Below are positions 1 through 12,912 of a stretch of 64,000 nt of DNA, in pieces. Origin of the DNA: Pengzhenrongella sp031582905 (GTDB taxonomy: Bacteria > Actinomycetota > Actinomycetes > Actinomycetales > Cellulomonadaceae); NCBI RefSeq assembly GCF_031582905.1, contig NZ_CP133990.1, positions 744,001 to 808,000 on the forward strand. Reading direction: 5' to 3'. Every line of letters starts with the position of its first letter. Positions within the stretch are counted from its first letter, which is position 1. The position numbers and the translations under genes were made by a program. The notes under the pieces are model-generated. The model did no database searches. It saw only the letters and a list, made by a program, of their open reading frames with translations, and was not told the DNA's origin.

Positions 1-455
1 TGCAGCAGGACGAGGTCGTTGGGCACCGCGGCGAGCGCCTCGACCTGGTCGAACGTGAGCAGGGCCGAGCCGGTGACCAGGAGCGTGCCACCGCGTCCGG
101 CGGCCGCGAGGGCGTCGGCGCTGCGGCGGACGTACTCGATCTCGACGCCCTCGCGCTCGAGGACCTGCGCGAGCGCCCGGGCCCCGGTCGGCTGGGGGTT
201 GTCGGGTGCGAGCGCGGTCGTCGAGCGCGGCGGCTCGGGCAGCGCGGCGGCCAGGCCGACGAGGATGACGAGCAGCAGGACACCGAGCGGCCACCGCCAC
301 CGGGTCCAGCGGCGGCGGGCACGCTGGCCGGTGGTGGTGCCGTCGCCGACGACGGGTGCACCGCGTCCATCACCGCCGGATGGCGCGCCGCCGGGTGACG
401 CGCCGCCCGGCCCGGCCGTCGACGCGCCCGGTCGCAGGCCGGCCGCGGCGCTCAC
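1..455 (-). CDS. DUF4350 domain-containing protein (partial, N-terminal part)
   Basis: The gene runs off the left edge, so only about 151 N-terminal residues are visible. A GTG start at 455 overlaps the TGA stop of the DUF4129 gene by four bases (GTGA), so the two are translationally coupled. The first 45 residues are Gly/Ala/Pro rich. A basic patch (RARRRWTRWRW) and one transmembrane segment (PLGVLLLVILVGLAAALP) follow, then an outside domain beginning RSTTALAPDNPQPTGARALAQVL. That PDN..GARAL signature is typical of DUF4350 proteins, which sit next to DUF4129 genes in Actinobacteria. The molecular function of the family is not known to me. The frame is open to the window edge. Confidence 0.75.
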   Translation of the reverse strand, partial: MSAAAGLRPGASTAGPGGASPGGAPSGGDGRGAPVVGDGTTTGQRARRRWTRWRWPLGVLLLVILVGLAAALPEPPRSTTALAPDNPQPTGARALAQVLEREGVEIEYVRRSADALAAAGRGGTLLVTGSALLTFDQVEALAAVPNDLVLL

Positions 456-1093
456 GACCCGCTCCCGACGCTCGCCGCGCGGTCCGTGCCGGGGCGGGTG
501 GCCGCGATCTCGCTGTCCAGTCCTCGCAGCCACGCGTCCACCGCCGCGTCCACGGTGACGTGGCCGTAGCAGACGTCGTCGAAGACCCGGGCCGCACGGG
601 CCAGCTCACCGGTGCGCGCGGGCAGCCGGGCACCGGCTGCGTCGGCGGCCTCGTGCGCGGTGCGGCCGGGGCGCTCGTCGAGCAGGGCGCGCTCCTCGAG
701 CGCGCGCACGATCGCCCGGAAGCGGTCGAGCACCGCCGCGGACCAGTCGCCGCGCGCGGCGGCGGCGTCGGCGGCGGCCCGCAGGTCGTCCGCGCTGCGC
801 GTGTCGTCACCGAGCACGACGACGGACTGCCGGGTGCGCCGGGAGGCGCGGACCGGACCGGCGACCCACAGCGCGACCGCGACGGCGAGCCCGAGCACGA
901 CCACGACGACCGACCCCACCAGGGCCGGGGACAGCCCGAAGCCGGGCACCGCGCCGTCGAACAGCGAGAAGAACCACTCGAGGAACCGGTCGAGCAGGCT
1001 CGGCCCCTCGTGGTAGATCGGGTCGGCCAGCTCCTCGGTCGCCCACCGCCGCGCGGTCTCGGCGTCCGGGACGACGGGCACGTCGGTCCGCAT
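452..1093 (-). CDS. DUF4129 domain-containing membrane protein
   Basis: 213 residues. An N-terminal segment with WATEELADPIYHE is followed by an amphipathic FLEWFFSLFDG stretch, one transmembrane helix (ALVGSVVVVVLGLAVAVALWV, about residues 58-78), and a cytoplasmic helical domain rich in DRFRAIVRALEER and TAHEAADAAGARLP motifs, as in DUF4129. This domain also forms the C-terminus of some transglutaminase-like membrane proteins. The gene lies nine bases after the multi-pass membrane protein gene and overlaps the DUF4350 gene, so all three look like one operon. Its role is unknown; a link to envelope biology is inferred from the neighbouring mtrAB. Confidence 0.8.
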   Translation of the reverse strand: MRTDVPVVPDAETARRWATEELADPIYHEGPSLLDRFLEWFFSLFDGAVPGFGLSPALVGSVVVVVLGLAVAVALWVAGPVRASRRTRQSVVVLGDDTRSADDLRAAADAAAARGDWSAAVLDRFRAIVRALEERALLDERPGRTAHEAADAAGARLPARTGELARAARVFDDVCYGHVTVDAAVDAWLRGLDSEIAATRPGTDRAASVGSGS

Positions 1094-1102
1094 GCGCCGG
1101 AC

Positions 1103-2337
1103 CTACGCCTCGCCCGCCGCGCGGGCGAGCTCGACGTCGAGCCCCTCCTTGCGCATCCGGACGTCGACGTAGAGCAGCGCGAGCACCGCGGCCATGAACG
1201 ACGTCGTCAGGGTGTACGCGATGATGTTCGCGATCGACGTGACGGCGATGCCCCCGAAGGACGTGAGCAGCGGGTCGTCGAGCACGAAGCCCGCGACGGT
1301 CGCGGCGGGCGTCACGATGATCGAGGTGACGACGGTGACCATGATCGTCGTCAGCAGGTAGATGCCGAGCAGCCGCCAGAACGTGCCACGCGTCAGCCGC
1401 CAGCCGCGGCGGATCGCCGTCCACACCGCGGTGCCCTCGAGCACGAGCGACGCCGGGATCAGCAGGATCCGGACCGCGAACCACGCGGTGGCGGCCAGCA
1501 GTGCGAGCCCGCCGAGGAGGGCGACCGCGGCCATCGCTCCCCACGACTCGGTCGAGGCGAGCAGCGCCAGGAGCGCGCCCCACCCCGCCCACGCGGCGAT
1601 CACGAGCAGCGTGGTGACGAACGAGAACACGACCAGCAGCAGGACCCGCCGCCACGCCTGCGACCACACCTCGCCGACCGAGATCTTCTGCCCGATGACC
1701 GACCGGCTCACGGACACGATGAGCAGGCCGGTCAGGACGGTCACCGAGATCGACACCAGGGGCGTCGTCGCCGCGGCGGCCAGCGTGGGCGCGAACGTCT
1801 CGGCCAGGCCGAACTCACCGGTCGGGTCGACCGTCGATGCGAACCGGGACAGCTCGCCGACGAGCAGGCCCGTCACGTACCACTGGAGGACCGCCTGGAT
1901 CGCGACCGTGATCGCGACCACGACGGCGCTGAGCCCGAACATCACGCGCGGGTTGGCCCGGATCGCCCGGAAGGCGCCGTCGAGGATCTCGCCGAGGCCC
2001 AGCGGGCGCAGCGGGATGATGCCCGGCCGCGGCGCCGGCGGTGCGTAGCCGTACGGCGGCCGTCCACCGGCAGCGCCGGGGTACCCGCCCGGCGGCGGCG
2101 GGGGACCGGCCGGTCCGGGCAGCGGTGGCGCCGAGCCCGGGCCGTACCCGGGCGGCCCCGCGGTCGGCGAGGTGTACCCCGGACCCCAGCCGCCCGGCGG
2201 CACGGGGGCGGGACGGGCGCGGCCGACGACCCCGACGCGACCGGCGGGCCCGCCGGCGTGGCGGCGTCGGGCCCGGAGCCGGAGGGGCTCGCGGGCGAGG
2301 ACCAGCCCGGGGTCGTCGGATCGCTGGGCGTCGTCAT
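1103..2337 (-). CDS. Multi-pass membrane protein with glycerophosphodiester phosphodiesterase membrane-type domain (frameshifted)
   Basis: About 412 residues once the frame is repaired. ATG at 2337 follows a good GAGGGAG ribosome site. The first ~110 residues are a low-complexity Pro/Gly/Tyr tail. After it comes PLRPLGLGEILDGAFRAIRANPRV, then at least six hydrophobic helices, as in the membrane domain found beside some glycerophosphoryl diester phosphodiesterases. No phosphodiesterase catalytic domain is present. The frame breaks near 2206 in a C-run (minus strand): residues up to SSAAPVPP and the PGGWGPGYTSP continuation are in different frames, and one added C joins them. First gene of the minus-strand operon, divergent from mtrA. 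Function unknown. Confidence 0.75.
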
Positions 2338-2649
2338 GGGCGGCTGCTCCCTCGATGGCGGCCCGGGGACCGCGCGGTGGCGCGGGTGGGCACAGGTCGG
2401 CACGGGTCGGCACGGGTGCCGCCGAGCGCGTCACCGCCCCCGGCGCGGTCATCCTTCCACGCCCACCGCGTGCGCCGGCCGGTCGCCGCGCGGGACCCGT
2501 GCACCGTCGCCGACCCGGCGGATCGGCGACCGGTGCCGGGTGGTCCCGGCCGGCCCCGACCGGCCACCGGCAGCCGGGCGGACCGGCCGCTCGAGCGTTT
2601 CGCCCGTCCGTGCGACCGGTGCGGGCGCGGAGGGTGACACGATGGGGTC
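2338..2649. other. Divergent intergenic region upstream of mtrA
   Basis: 312 bases between the minus-strand membrane operon and mtrA. It carries a short tandem repeat of GGTCGGCACG near 2393-2415, next to a GTGCCG/CGGCAC inverted pair, and is otherwise GC-rich without a coding-quality frame. The mtrA ATG is preceded by CACGAT at exactly six bases' distance, resembling the -10/start spacing at other genes here, so mtrA may be transcribed with little or no leader. No terminator is seen. It presumably holds both promoters. Confidence 0.4.
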
Positions 2650-3333
2650 ATGAAGGGTCGTGTGCTGGTGGTCGACGACGACGTCGCTCTCGCCGAGATG
2701 ATCGGGATCGTGCTGCGCTCGGAGGGGTTCGAGCCGGTGATCTGCGCCCACGGCGACGAGGCGCTGGGCATGTTCCGCTCCGTGCAGCCGGACCTGGTGC
2801 TGCTCGACCTCATGCTCCCGGGCAAGGACGGCACCGAGGTGTGCCGCCTCATCCGCGCGGAGTCCGGCGTCCCCATCGTCATGCTCACCGCCAAGAGCGA
2901 CACGGTCGACGTCGTCCTGGGCCTGGAGTCGGGGGCCGACGACTACGTCTCCAAGCCGTTCAAGCCCAAGGAGCTCGTCGCGCGGGTGCGGGCCCGGCTG
3001 CGGCGCAGCGACGAGCCCACGCCCGAGCACCTGACCATCGGCGACCTGGAGATCGACGTCACCGGTCACCGCGTCACCCGCGACGGCGTGGCGATCCCGC
3101 TCACCCCGCTCGAGTTCGACCTGCTCGTCGCCCTGGCCCGCAAGCCCTGGCAGGTGTTCACCCGCGAGGTGCTCCTGGAGAAGGTCTGGGGCTACCGGCA
3201 CGCCGCCGACACGCGGCTGGTCAACGTCCACGTGCAGCGGCTGCGCTCCAAGATCGAGGCCGACCCCGAGCGACCCGAGATCGTCGTGACCGTGCGCGGC
3301 GTCGGGTACAGGGCGGGCGCGACGGCGCGGTGA
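2650..3333 (+). CDS. mtrA: Response regulator MtrA
   Basis: 227 residues, the full length for MtrA. The receiver domain (1-120) shows the acidic pocket at D9-D11, the phosphoacceptor D53 in VLLDLMLPG, T80 and K102. The OmpR-type winged helix (about 130-225) contains LTPLEFDLLVALARKPWQVFTREVLLEKVWGY and the VNVHVQRLRSKIE recognition helix. MtrA with MtrB controls cell division, peptidoglycan remodelling and osmotic responses in Actinobacteria. The stop overlaps the GTG start of mtrB, and lpqB follows, which is the canonical mtrAB-lpqB arrangement. The frame is intact. Confidence 0.97.
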   Translation: MKGRVLVVDDDVALAEMIGIVLRSEGFEPVICAHGDEALGMFRSVQPDLVLLDLMLPGKDGTEVCRLIRAESGVPIVMLTAKSDTVDVVLGLESGADDYVSKPFKPKELVARVRARLRRSDEPTPEHLTIGDLEIDVTGHRVTRDGVAIPLTPLEFDLLVALARKPWQVFTREVLLEKVWGYRHAADTRLVNVHVQRLRSKIEADPERPEIVVTVRGVGYRAGATAR

Positions 3334-4992
3334 AGCGGTTCTGGCGGCACACCCGCGTCCGCCTGCTCGTCCTCTCGCGCCGGACGCTGCGCCGGTGGCG
3401 GACCTCGCTGCAGGTCCGGGTCATCACCTCGACGCTCGCGATCGGTTTGATGACGATGCTGGTCGTGGGCGGGTTCTTGTCCGACTCCATCCGCGACGGC
3501 CTGTTCGAGCAGCGGCTCGAGGAGGTGCTCAACGAGAGCTCCCGCTCGACCCGGCAGGCGCAGGACAACTTCGACGCCGCGCCGGCGAACGCCCAGCTGC
3601 AGCTGCTGTTCTTCGACCTCGTACGCGCGCTGCAGGTCGGTGGCGCGGCGCAGCGCGACGTCATCCTCCAGCAGCCCCTCGGGCAGGGACCAGGGCTCGT
3701 GCAGCCGGTCGCGTCGGACGACCTCCGGGTGCCGCTGATCACCACCGACCTGCGCGAGGCGGTGGGCGAGGGGGACGGGCAGCGGTGGCAGTCGGTCGCG
3801 ATCCCCACCGCGGGCGGCACGGAGCCGGGCGTCATGGTCGGCTCGCAGGTCGAGCTGCCCGGCACCGGTCGGTACGAGCTGTACTTCCTGTACTCCTTCG
3901 ACGCGGAGCAGCAGACCCTGCGCTTCGTGCAGGGCGTCCTCGCGGCCGGCGCGGTCGCGCTCGTCGCGCTGCTCGGGGCCATGACGTGGTTGGTGACGCG
4001 GCAGACGGTGAGCCCCGTGCGCAGCGCCGCCCGGGTCGCCGAGCGACTCGCCGACGGCCACCTCACCGAGCGGATGACCGTCCGCGGGCAGGACGAGATG
4101 GCCACGCTCGCGCGGTCGTTCAACGAGATGGCCGAGTCGCTGCAGGAGCAGATCCGGCGCATGGAGGAGCTCTCCACGCTGCAGCGACGGTTCGTCTCCG
4201 ACGTGTCGCACGAGCTGCGCACCCCGCTGACCACCATCCGGATGGCGGGGAGGTGCTCCACGCCGTGCGCGAGGAGTTCCCGCCCGCCGCCAAGCGCTCC
4301 GCCGAGCTCCTCACCCAGCAGCTCGACCGGTTCGAGGACCTGCTGGCCGACCTGCTGGAGATCAGCCGCTTCGACGCGGGCGCCGCGATGCTGGACGCGG
4401 AGCGGCGCGACGTGCGCGACGTCGTCGCGGCCGCCGTCGAGCAGGCGATGCCCCTCGCGCAGTCCAAGGGCACCTGGCTGCGGGTCCACCTCCCCGAGGC
4501 GCCGTGCACCGCCGACGTCGACCCGCGGCGGGTCGAGCGCATCCTGCGCAACCTCCTGGTCAACGCCGTGGAGCACGCCGAGGGCAGTGCGGTCGAGGTC
4601 ACCGCCGCCGCGGACACGCACGCCGTCGCGGTCGTCGTGCGGGACAGCGGGGTGGGCATGACCACCGAGGAGGCCGCGCACGTCTTCGACCGGTTCTGGC
4701 GCGCCGACCCGGCCCGGGCCCGGACCACCGGCGGCACCGGTCTCGGGCTGGCGATCTCGCTCGAGGACGCGCACCTGCACGGCGGCTGGCTGGAGGCGTG
4801 GGGGCGCCCCGGCCAGGGGCGAGCTTCCGCCTGACGCTGCCGCGCCGGGCCGGGATCGTGCTGACCGCGTCGCCGCTGCCGCTCGCCCCTCCCCGGGAGG
4901 AGAGCGCCGAGACCGAGCCCGCCGCGTCCGCGGAGCGGTCCACCGCCGACCCCGCCTCGGTCCCCGACCTCGACCACCTGGACGTCCGATGA
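3330..4992 (+). CDS. mtrB: Sensor histidine kinase MtrB (two frame breaks)
   Basis: GTG at 3330 overlaps the mtrA stop. The protein has a transmembrane helix near residues 30-55, an extracytoplasmic sensor region, a second helix (VLAAGAVALVALLGAMTWLV), a HAMP domain, the H-box VSDVSHELRTPLTTIRMAG with the autophosphorylated His, and the ATPase domain with NLLVNAVEHAEG (N-box), DSGVGM (G1) and GGTGLGLAIS (G2). One G is missing near 4246 (IRMAG/EVLHAV) and one near 4816 (GRPGQG/ASFRLTL). Adding one G to each run restores a ~554-residue MtrB ending at 4992. Because mtrB is important in these bacteria and both breaks lie in G-runs, I treat them as sequence errors. Confidence 0.93.
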
Positions 4993-6690
4993 CCCGCCAC
5001 CGCCGACGCCCCCGGCCCCGCGCGGCCGCCGTGGCGCTCGCGGCCGTCGTGGCCCTCGTGCTCGGGGGTGCGTGTCGATCCCGTCGCGGGGTCCGGTCGA
5101 GGTCGGTGACGGCCGCATCGACGAGCCCGGCACGGTGTTCCCGCTCGCCTACAGCCCGCCCGCCGACGCCGAGCCGGTGCCCCTCGTGCAGGGCTTCCTC
5201 GCTGCGGCCGCCGCCGGCCTCGGGGACAGCTACGTCGTCGCACGCCAGTACCTCACCTTCGCGGCGCGCACCGAGTGGGTGCCGGACGAGGGCGTCGTCG
5301 TCTACTCCAGCGCCGGCGCGCCGGAGTTCCGCGCGTCGCAGGACGGCACCCAGGTCAGCGTGAGCCTGCCGGTCGTGGCGACCGTCGACGCTGACGGCCG
5401 GTACTGGGAGAGCCCGCCGGGGGCCCAGCAGGACGCCGTCTTCGACCTGGCGCGGGACCCGTCCGGGCAGTGGCGCATCACCGCGCTCGACAACGGCGTG
5501 CTCATGTCCGAGCCGGTCTTCGAGTCGGTCTACCGGGCCGCGCCGCTGTACTTCCTGACCCCCGAGCTCGACGAGCTCGTGCCCGAGGTCCGCTGGTTCC
5601 CGGCCCGGAACACCGCGACCTACGCGGTGCGCGAGCTGCTCGAGGGCCCGTCCCCCTGGTTGCGGGACGCGGTGCGCACGGCGTTCCCCGAGGGCACGCA
5701 GCTCGCGGTGGAGTCGGTCCCGGTGGACGCCGACGGCACCGCGACCGTGGACCTCACCGCCGCGGTCGCCGCGGCCGACGGGCGTGACCGGGCGCTGCTC
5801 AAGGCGCAGCTCGAGGAAGTCCTCCAGCTGCCCAGGATCCGGGACGTCGAGGTCACGATCGCGGGTCTGCCCATGGTCGAGCCCGCCCCCGCGGACCTCG
5901 AGCGGGACCCGTCCCCGGGGTCGGACCTGCGCGTGCTCGCCGACGGCCGAGTCCAGGTGGTCGACGGCGACGACCTCGTCCCCGCCGAGGACGTCGGTGT
6001 GCTCGGCCTCGCGGACCCGCGCGGGCTGGCGTGGTCGGCCGACGGCGCGCCCACGGTGCTGCTCGACGGCCCGGACACCCTGCTCCTGGCACCCGAGCCC
6101 GGCGGGGCACCGCGGGTGCTGCTCACCGGTCCGGCGCTGGTCGAGCCGTCGGTGGACCCGGCCGACTGGGTGTGGTCGGGTCGCTCGGTGTCCGACGGGC
6201 AGCTCGCAGCGCTGCGCGCCGACGGGACCACGGTCGACGTCGTCGCGGGCTGGCTCGACGACCGCGTCGTGCGGTCGCTGCAGGTGGCCCGGGACGGCAC
6301 CCGGATCGCGGTGGTCTCCGTCGGCGCCGACGGCGTGACGGTCGACGTCGCCGGGGTCGTGCGGGACGACTCCGGAACCCCCAGCGGCTGGGGGACCGGC
6401 TGCGGGTCGGGGCCCGGCTCCTCGACGCGACCGACGTGGTGTGGGCGGACGAGTCGACCCTCGTCGTGCTCGGTACGAGCGGCACGATGACCGGCCCCAC
6501 CGCGCACCTCGTGCCCGTCTCCGGCGAGACGCAGGCGATGCCGTCGCTCGACGGCGTCGTCGGCGTGGCCGCGGGGCGCGGGGAGCGGGCGGTGTACGCG
6601 GTGACGCGCGCGGGATCGCTGTGGAGCCTGCGGGGCACGTCGTGGGTCGACTCGGTGGACGGCGTCCGGTCGCCGGCGTTCCCGGGGTAG
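4989..6690 (+). CDS. lpqB: Lipoprotein LpqB, MtrB partner (two frame breaks)
   Basis: ATG at 4989 overlaps the mtrB stop. A signal peptide (RPRAAAVALAAVVALVLGG) leads to a lipobox Cys that appears only after adding a G near 5067, giving LGG-C-VSIPSRGPVEVG, the typical LpqB start. Next come a GerMN-like domain (RNTATYAVRELLEGPSPWL) and a C-terminal beta-propeller-like region (LRVLADGRVQVV, LAALRADGTTVDVVAG). A second break near 6382, in a C-run, joins VRDDSGTP to QRLGDRLRVGARLLDATDVVW; the stop is at 6690. LpqB sits outside the membrane and modulates MtrB in Actinobacteria. Repaired length is about 567 residues. Confidence 0.93.
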
Positions 6691-6869
6691 GGCGCCGGCG
6701 TCCCTGCGGACGGGGCGTCCGTCGTCCACGCCGATGCGGGCGCCGGCGCCGGCGAGGGCGGTCGCGGGGCGCCGGCGGGTCGGCGACAGGTCGCCGACCC
6801 CGGGCGTCCGTCGCCCCGGTCCGTCCCCGGTGGTGCGGCGCGGGCCCGCTCGCGGGGGATCGCGGGCGT

Positions 6870-6875
6870 TAGGCA
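6870..6875 (+). promoter_or_regulatory. -10-like hexamer of comF-like gene
   Basis: TAGGCA ends six bases before the ATG at 6882. This spacing would put the transcription start at or next to the start codon, and no ribosome site is visible. It is a weaker match to TANNNT than the other examples in this window. Confidence 0.4.
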
Positions 6876-6881
6876 CCGAGC

Positions 6882-7733
6882 ATGACCACCGACCCACGGA
6901 CCACCCGGCACCCGGCGGCCCCGGCACCGACCACCGCGCCGGCGGGCCACCGTCCGGTCGTGCGCGCGATCCGGGACCTCGCCGGGCTCGTGGTCCCGGT
7001 GGAGTGCGCCGGCTGCGGCGAGCTCGACGTCGCCCTGTGCGACGACTGCCGGGCGCGGCTGGCCGGTCCGACGTGGCGGTGCGAGGCGGCGGCGCCGCGC
7101 CTGGACCGGGTCGGGCGCGCGGCGCTCCCGGTGTGGACGCTCGCGGCGTACTCCGGTCCGGTCCGCGAGCTCGTGGTCGCGTGGAAGGACCGCGGCCGGG
7201 TCGACCTCACCCCGACGCTCGCGGGAGCGCTCGCGGCCGCGGGGCGGGACGTCGCCCTGGTGCTGCGGGCGGCCGGGGCCGCCACGACCGGCGCCGGGCC
7301 GCTGCCCGTGGTGCCCGTGCCGTCGTCCCCCGCGGCCCGGCGTCGTCGCGGCACCGACCTCGTCGGGGCGCTCGCGGCCGGTCTCGCGTGCGGTCTGACC
7401 GACGCGGGTGTCCCCGCCGTCGCGGCGCCGGTCCTGGCACAGCGTCGCGGCGCCCGCGACCAGGTCGGGCTGACCGCGCGCGCCCGCCGCAGCAACGTCG
7501 GCGAGCGGATCCGCTGGCGGCGGCGCGTGCCACTGCCCCCACCGGGGCATCCCGTGCTCCTGGTCGACGACGTCCTGACCACGGGCGCGACGCTCGCCGC
7601 CTGCGACGAGGCGATCCGGGCCGCGGGCGCGTGCGTCGTGGGCGCGGTGACGCTCGCGGCGACGCCACCACCGGACCTTGGTCGCGTGGAGGACCTGCGG
7701 CGGCAGGGTTACGGTGGGCCGAGAGCCGGGTGA
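6882..7733 (+). CDS. ComF family phosphoribosyltransferase-like protein
   Basis: 283 residues. A zinc-finger-like N-terminal part has Cys pairs (CAGC and CDDC, about residues 43-60). The phosphoribosyltransferase fold follows, with YSGPVRELVVAWKDRGR, a basic RRRRGTDL patch and the PRPP-loop signature VLLVDDVLTTGATL near residue 225. ComF in naturally competent bacteria acts in DNA uptake; in Actinobacteria the gene sits between lpqB and hpf, as here, and its substrate is unknown. No second com gene is present. The frame is intact. Confidence 0.9.
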   Translation: MTTDPRTTRHPAAPAPTTAPAGHRPVVRAIRDLAGLVVPVECAGCGELDVALCDDCRARLAGPTWRCEAAAPRLDRVGRAALPVWTLAAYSGPVRELVVAWKDRGRVDLTPTLAGALAAAGRDVALVLRAAGAATTGAGPLPVVPVPSSPAARRRRGTDLVGALAAGLACGLTDAGVPAVAAPVLAQRRGARDQVGLTARARRSNVGERIRWRRRVPLPPPGHPVLLVDDVLTTGATLAACDEAIRAAGACVVGAVTLAATPPPDLGRVEDLRRQGYGGPRAG

Positions 7734-7891
7734 CCCGCTCGGCGGCGTCCCGGCCTGTGCCCGGACGCCCGACGGGCGCCGTGGCTCGGCAGGCAGGGGA
7801 GGGAGGTGGTGCGGTCCGACCGCCCCGCGGGGTGGGTCAGCACGTGCACCGGGCGGGCCAGCCCCGCCCATCGAACGATCCGGAGGTCCCC

Positions 7892-8539
7892 ATGGACATT
7901 GTCGTCGTCGGCCGGCACGCCGAGCTCCCCGAGAAGTTCCGTCGTCATGTGGAGGAGAAGCTCGCCAAGGTCGAGCAGCTCGCGCCCCACGCGCAGCGCA
8001 TCGACGTCGAGGTGACCCACGAGAACAACCCGCGCGTCGCCGCCACCCGCGAGCGCGTGGAGCTGACGGTCGTGGACAGCGGGCCCGTCGTGCGGGCCGA
8101 GGCCATGGCCGACGACCGGTACGCCGCGCTCGACCTGGCGACCGGCCGTCTGCTGGAGCGGCTGCGCCGCACCCGGGACCGGCGCAAGGACCACCGCAAC
8201 AACACGGTGCTCGCCCCCGTCGACGTGCGCCCACCGGCGCCGGTCGACCAGACGCCGCCCGCGCCCCCGGCGCCCGGTGAGGCGGTCGAGCACGTGCTCG
8301 GCGACTCGCCGGTCGTCATCCGGGAGAAGACCCACGAGGCCCACCCGATGACCGTGGACGACGCCCTCTACGAGATGGAGCTGGTCGGTCACGACTTCTA
8401 CCTGTTCATCGACGCCGAGACCGCGCAGCCGTCCGTCGCCTACCGGCGTCACGGCTGGTCGTACGGCGTGATCAAGCTCGACACGCCCGTGGTCCGTGCG
8501 TCCGCCGCCGCCGACGACGGAGCGCGCGCCGCCGTCTGA
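7892..8539 (+). CDS. hpf: Ribosome hibernation-promoting factor, long form
   Basis: 215 residues. ATG at 7892 is set by GGAGGTCCCC just upstream. The N-terminal HPF/YfiA domain (MDIVVVGRHAELPEKFRRHVEEKLAKVEQL to about residue 105) binds the decoding region of the 30S subunit. A Pro-rich linker (PPAPVDQTPPAPPAPGE) leads to the C-terminal dimerisation domain (VIREKTHEAHPMTVDDALYEMELVGHDFYLFID), which pairs two ribosomes into a 100S dimer. Two-domain length is usual for Actinobacteria. The 158 bases upstream contain short GC-rich inverted repeats (CGCCCGACGGGCG near 7768), and a promoter probably lies there. Confidence 0.96.
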   Translation: MDIVVVGRHAELPEKFRRHVEEKLAKVEQLAPHAQRIDVEVTHENNPRVAATRERVELTVVDSGPVVRAEAMADDRYAALDLATGRLLERLRRTRDRRKDHRNNTVLAPVDVRPPAPVDQTPPAPPAPGEAVEHVLGDSPVVIREKTHEAHPMTVDDALYEMELVGHDFYLFIDAETAQPSVAYRRHGWSYGVIKLDTPVVRASAAADDGARAAV

Positions 8540-8578
8540 CGAGCGCGGCATGTGGGTGCGGGGCGGGAGGATGGGCGC

Positions 8579-9982
8579 ATGCCCTCCTCCCGCCCCGTCG
8601 ACGTCCTGACCCTCGCGCAGGCCCGCCGGGTCGCGCTCGCCGCCCAGGGGCTCGACCGGGGCCGGCCCGCGCCCGGCACCCGGATCACGATGCGCCACCT
8701 CGAGGCCGTCGTCGGGCGCCTGGGCCTGCTGCAGATCGACTCGGTCAACGTGCTCGCCCGGGCGCACCTCGTCCCGCTGTACTCGCGCCTCGGTCCGTAC
8801 GACGTCGGCCTGCTGGACCGGGCGGCGGGCGTCGCCCCGCGCCGGCTCGTCGAGTACTGGGCGCACGTCGCCTCCTACGTCCCGCCCACCACCTACCGGC
8901 TCCTCGAGTGGCGGCAGCGCCGCTACCGCACCGAGGCGTGGGGGTCGATCAGCGGGGTCGCGCTCACCCACTCCGGGGTCGTCTCGGAGATCCGCGAGCT
9001 CATCGCCGAGCGCGGACCCCTCACCGCCAGCGAGGTGCACGAGCGGTACGCCGTCGAGCACCCGCGCACCCGCACCGACTGGGGCTGGAACTGGACCGTC
9101 GCCAAGCGCGCCCTGGAGTTCCTGTTCTTCACCGGCGAGGTGACGTCGGCGCGCCGCAACGCCGCGTTCGAGCGCCTCTACGACCTCACCGACCGCGTCC
9201 TGCCGCCCGAGGTGCTCGCGGCGCCCGCCGTCCCCGAGGACGATGCCGTGCGCGCCCTGGTCGAGATCTCCGCCCGCGCGCACGGGATCGGCACGATGCG
9301 ATGCCTGGCCGACTACTTCCGCCTGCGGCAGGCGCCCACCCGGCGCGCGGTCGACGATCTCGTGGAGGAGGGCGTGCTGCTGCCGGTCACGGTGCGCGGA
9401 TGGGACCGCCCGGCGTTCCTGCACGCCGACGCGCGCCGCCCACGCGGCTCGGCGGCGCGCACCCTGCTCAGCCCGTTCGACCCGCTGGTCTTCGAGCGCC
9501 GGCGGCTCGAGGAGCTGTTCGGGATGCACTACCGGATCGAGATCTACGTGCCGGCCGCCCAGCGGCAGCACGGCTACTACGTGCTGCCGTTCCTGCTCGG
9601 GGAGCACCTCGTCGCGCGCGTCGACCTCAAGGCCGACCGCGCCGCCCGCGTGCTGCGCGTGCTCGCCGCGCACCCCGAGGCGGACGCCCCGCCCGCCACG
9701 GTCCCCGCCCTCGCGGCCGAGCTGCGGGAGATGGCCACCTGGCTCGGGCTCGACGACGTCGTCGTCGAGCCCGAGCGGGGCGACCTCGCCGCGCCGCTCG
9801 CGCAGGCGCTGCGGGGGCCCGCCGTCCCGATGCTGCCGGCCGTCCCCCGGACGAGGCTCGGGCCGGGCAGGGCCTCGCCTAGAATGGCGTGCATCTGTCG
9901 ACGCGGTGTGGCACGGACGGGTGCGCGCACGTCGAACCAGGTGCTGTTGGGTCCGTCCGGCCGCCCGGTCGCGGACGAGTGA
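8579..9982 (+). CDS. Winged-helix, YcaQ-like (crosslink-repair DNA glycosylase family) protein
   Basis: 467 residues as read. ATG at 8579 has GGGAGG upstream. The sequence LTLAQARRVALAAQGL, RHLEAVVGRLGLLQIDSVNVLARAHLVPLYSRLG and the later LLSPFDPLVFERRRLEELFGMHYRIEIYVP are characteristic of the YcaQ/AlkX family, whose studied members unhook interstrand DNA crosslinks. The QIDSV motif is conserved. Family proteins usually end soon after the VVVEPERGDLAAPLAQALR segment. The last ~50 residues here run through the secA promoter and look non-native, so a missing G near 9812 is possible; one added base would end the gene at a TAG at 9880-9882. Confidence 0.85.
   Translation: MPSSRPVDVLTLAQARRVALAAQGLDRGRPAPGTRITMRHLEAVVGRLGLLQIDSVNVLARAHLVPLYSRLGPYDVGLLDRAAGVAPRRLVEYWAHVASYVPPTTYRLLEWRQRRYRTEAWGSISGVALTHSGVVSEIRELIAERGPLTASEVHERYAVEHPRTRTDWGWNWTVAKRALEFLFFTGEVTSARRNAAFERLYDLTDRVLPPEVLAAPAVPEDDAVRALVEISARAHGIGTMRCLADYFRLRQAPTRRAVDDLVEEGVLLPVTVRGWDRPAFLHADARRPRGSAARTLLSPFDPLVFERRRLEELFGMHYRIEIYVPAAQRQHGYYVLPFLLGEHLVARVDLKADRAARVLRVLAAHPEADAPPATVPALAAELREMATWLGLDDVVVEPERGDLAAPLAQALRGPAVPMLPAVPRTRLGPGRASPRMACICRRGVARTGARTSNQVLLGPSGRPVADE
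9880..9885 (+). promoter_or_regulatory. Probable secA promoter -10 element
   Basis: TAGAAT, the best sigma-70-type -10 hexamer in this stretch, lies about 115 bases before the secA GTG. No clear -35 is visible. Transcription from here would give a ~110-base secA leader ending in a GGGAG ribosome site at 9990-9994. Confidence 0.45.
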
Positions 9983-10000
9983 AGACCATGGGAGTCATGC

Positions 10001-12855
<2,855 letters not shown>

Positions 12856-12871
<16 letters not shown>

Positions 12872-12910
12872 CGCCGTGCGCAGGCGCGGCTGACGCCGCG
12901 CGCAGGCGCA
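12856..12910. repeat. 22-bp direct repeat spanning the secA stop codon
   Basis: Two full copies (12856-12877 and 12878-12899, differing at one internal position and the last base) and a partial third copy of a unit with core GCGCGGCTGACGCCG. Each full copy repeats the last secA codons and the TGA, so the second carries a duplicate stop. It looks like a local tandem duplication. Confidence 0.7.
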
Positions 12911-12912
12911 GC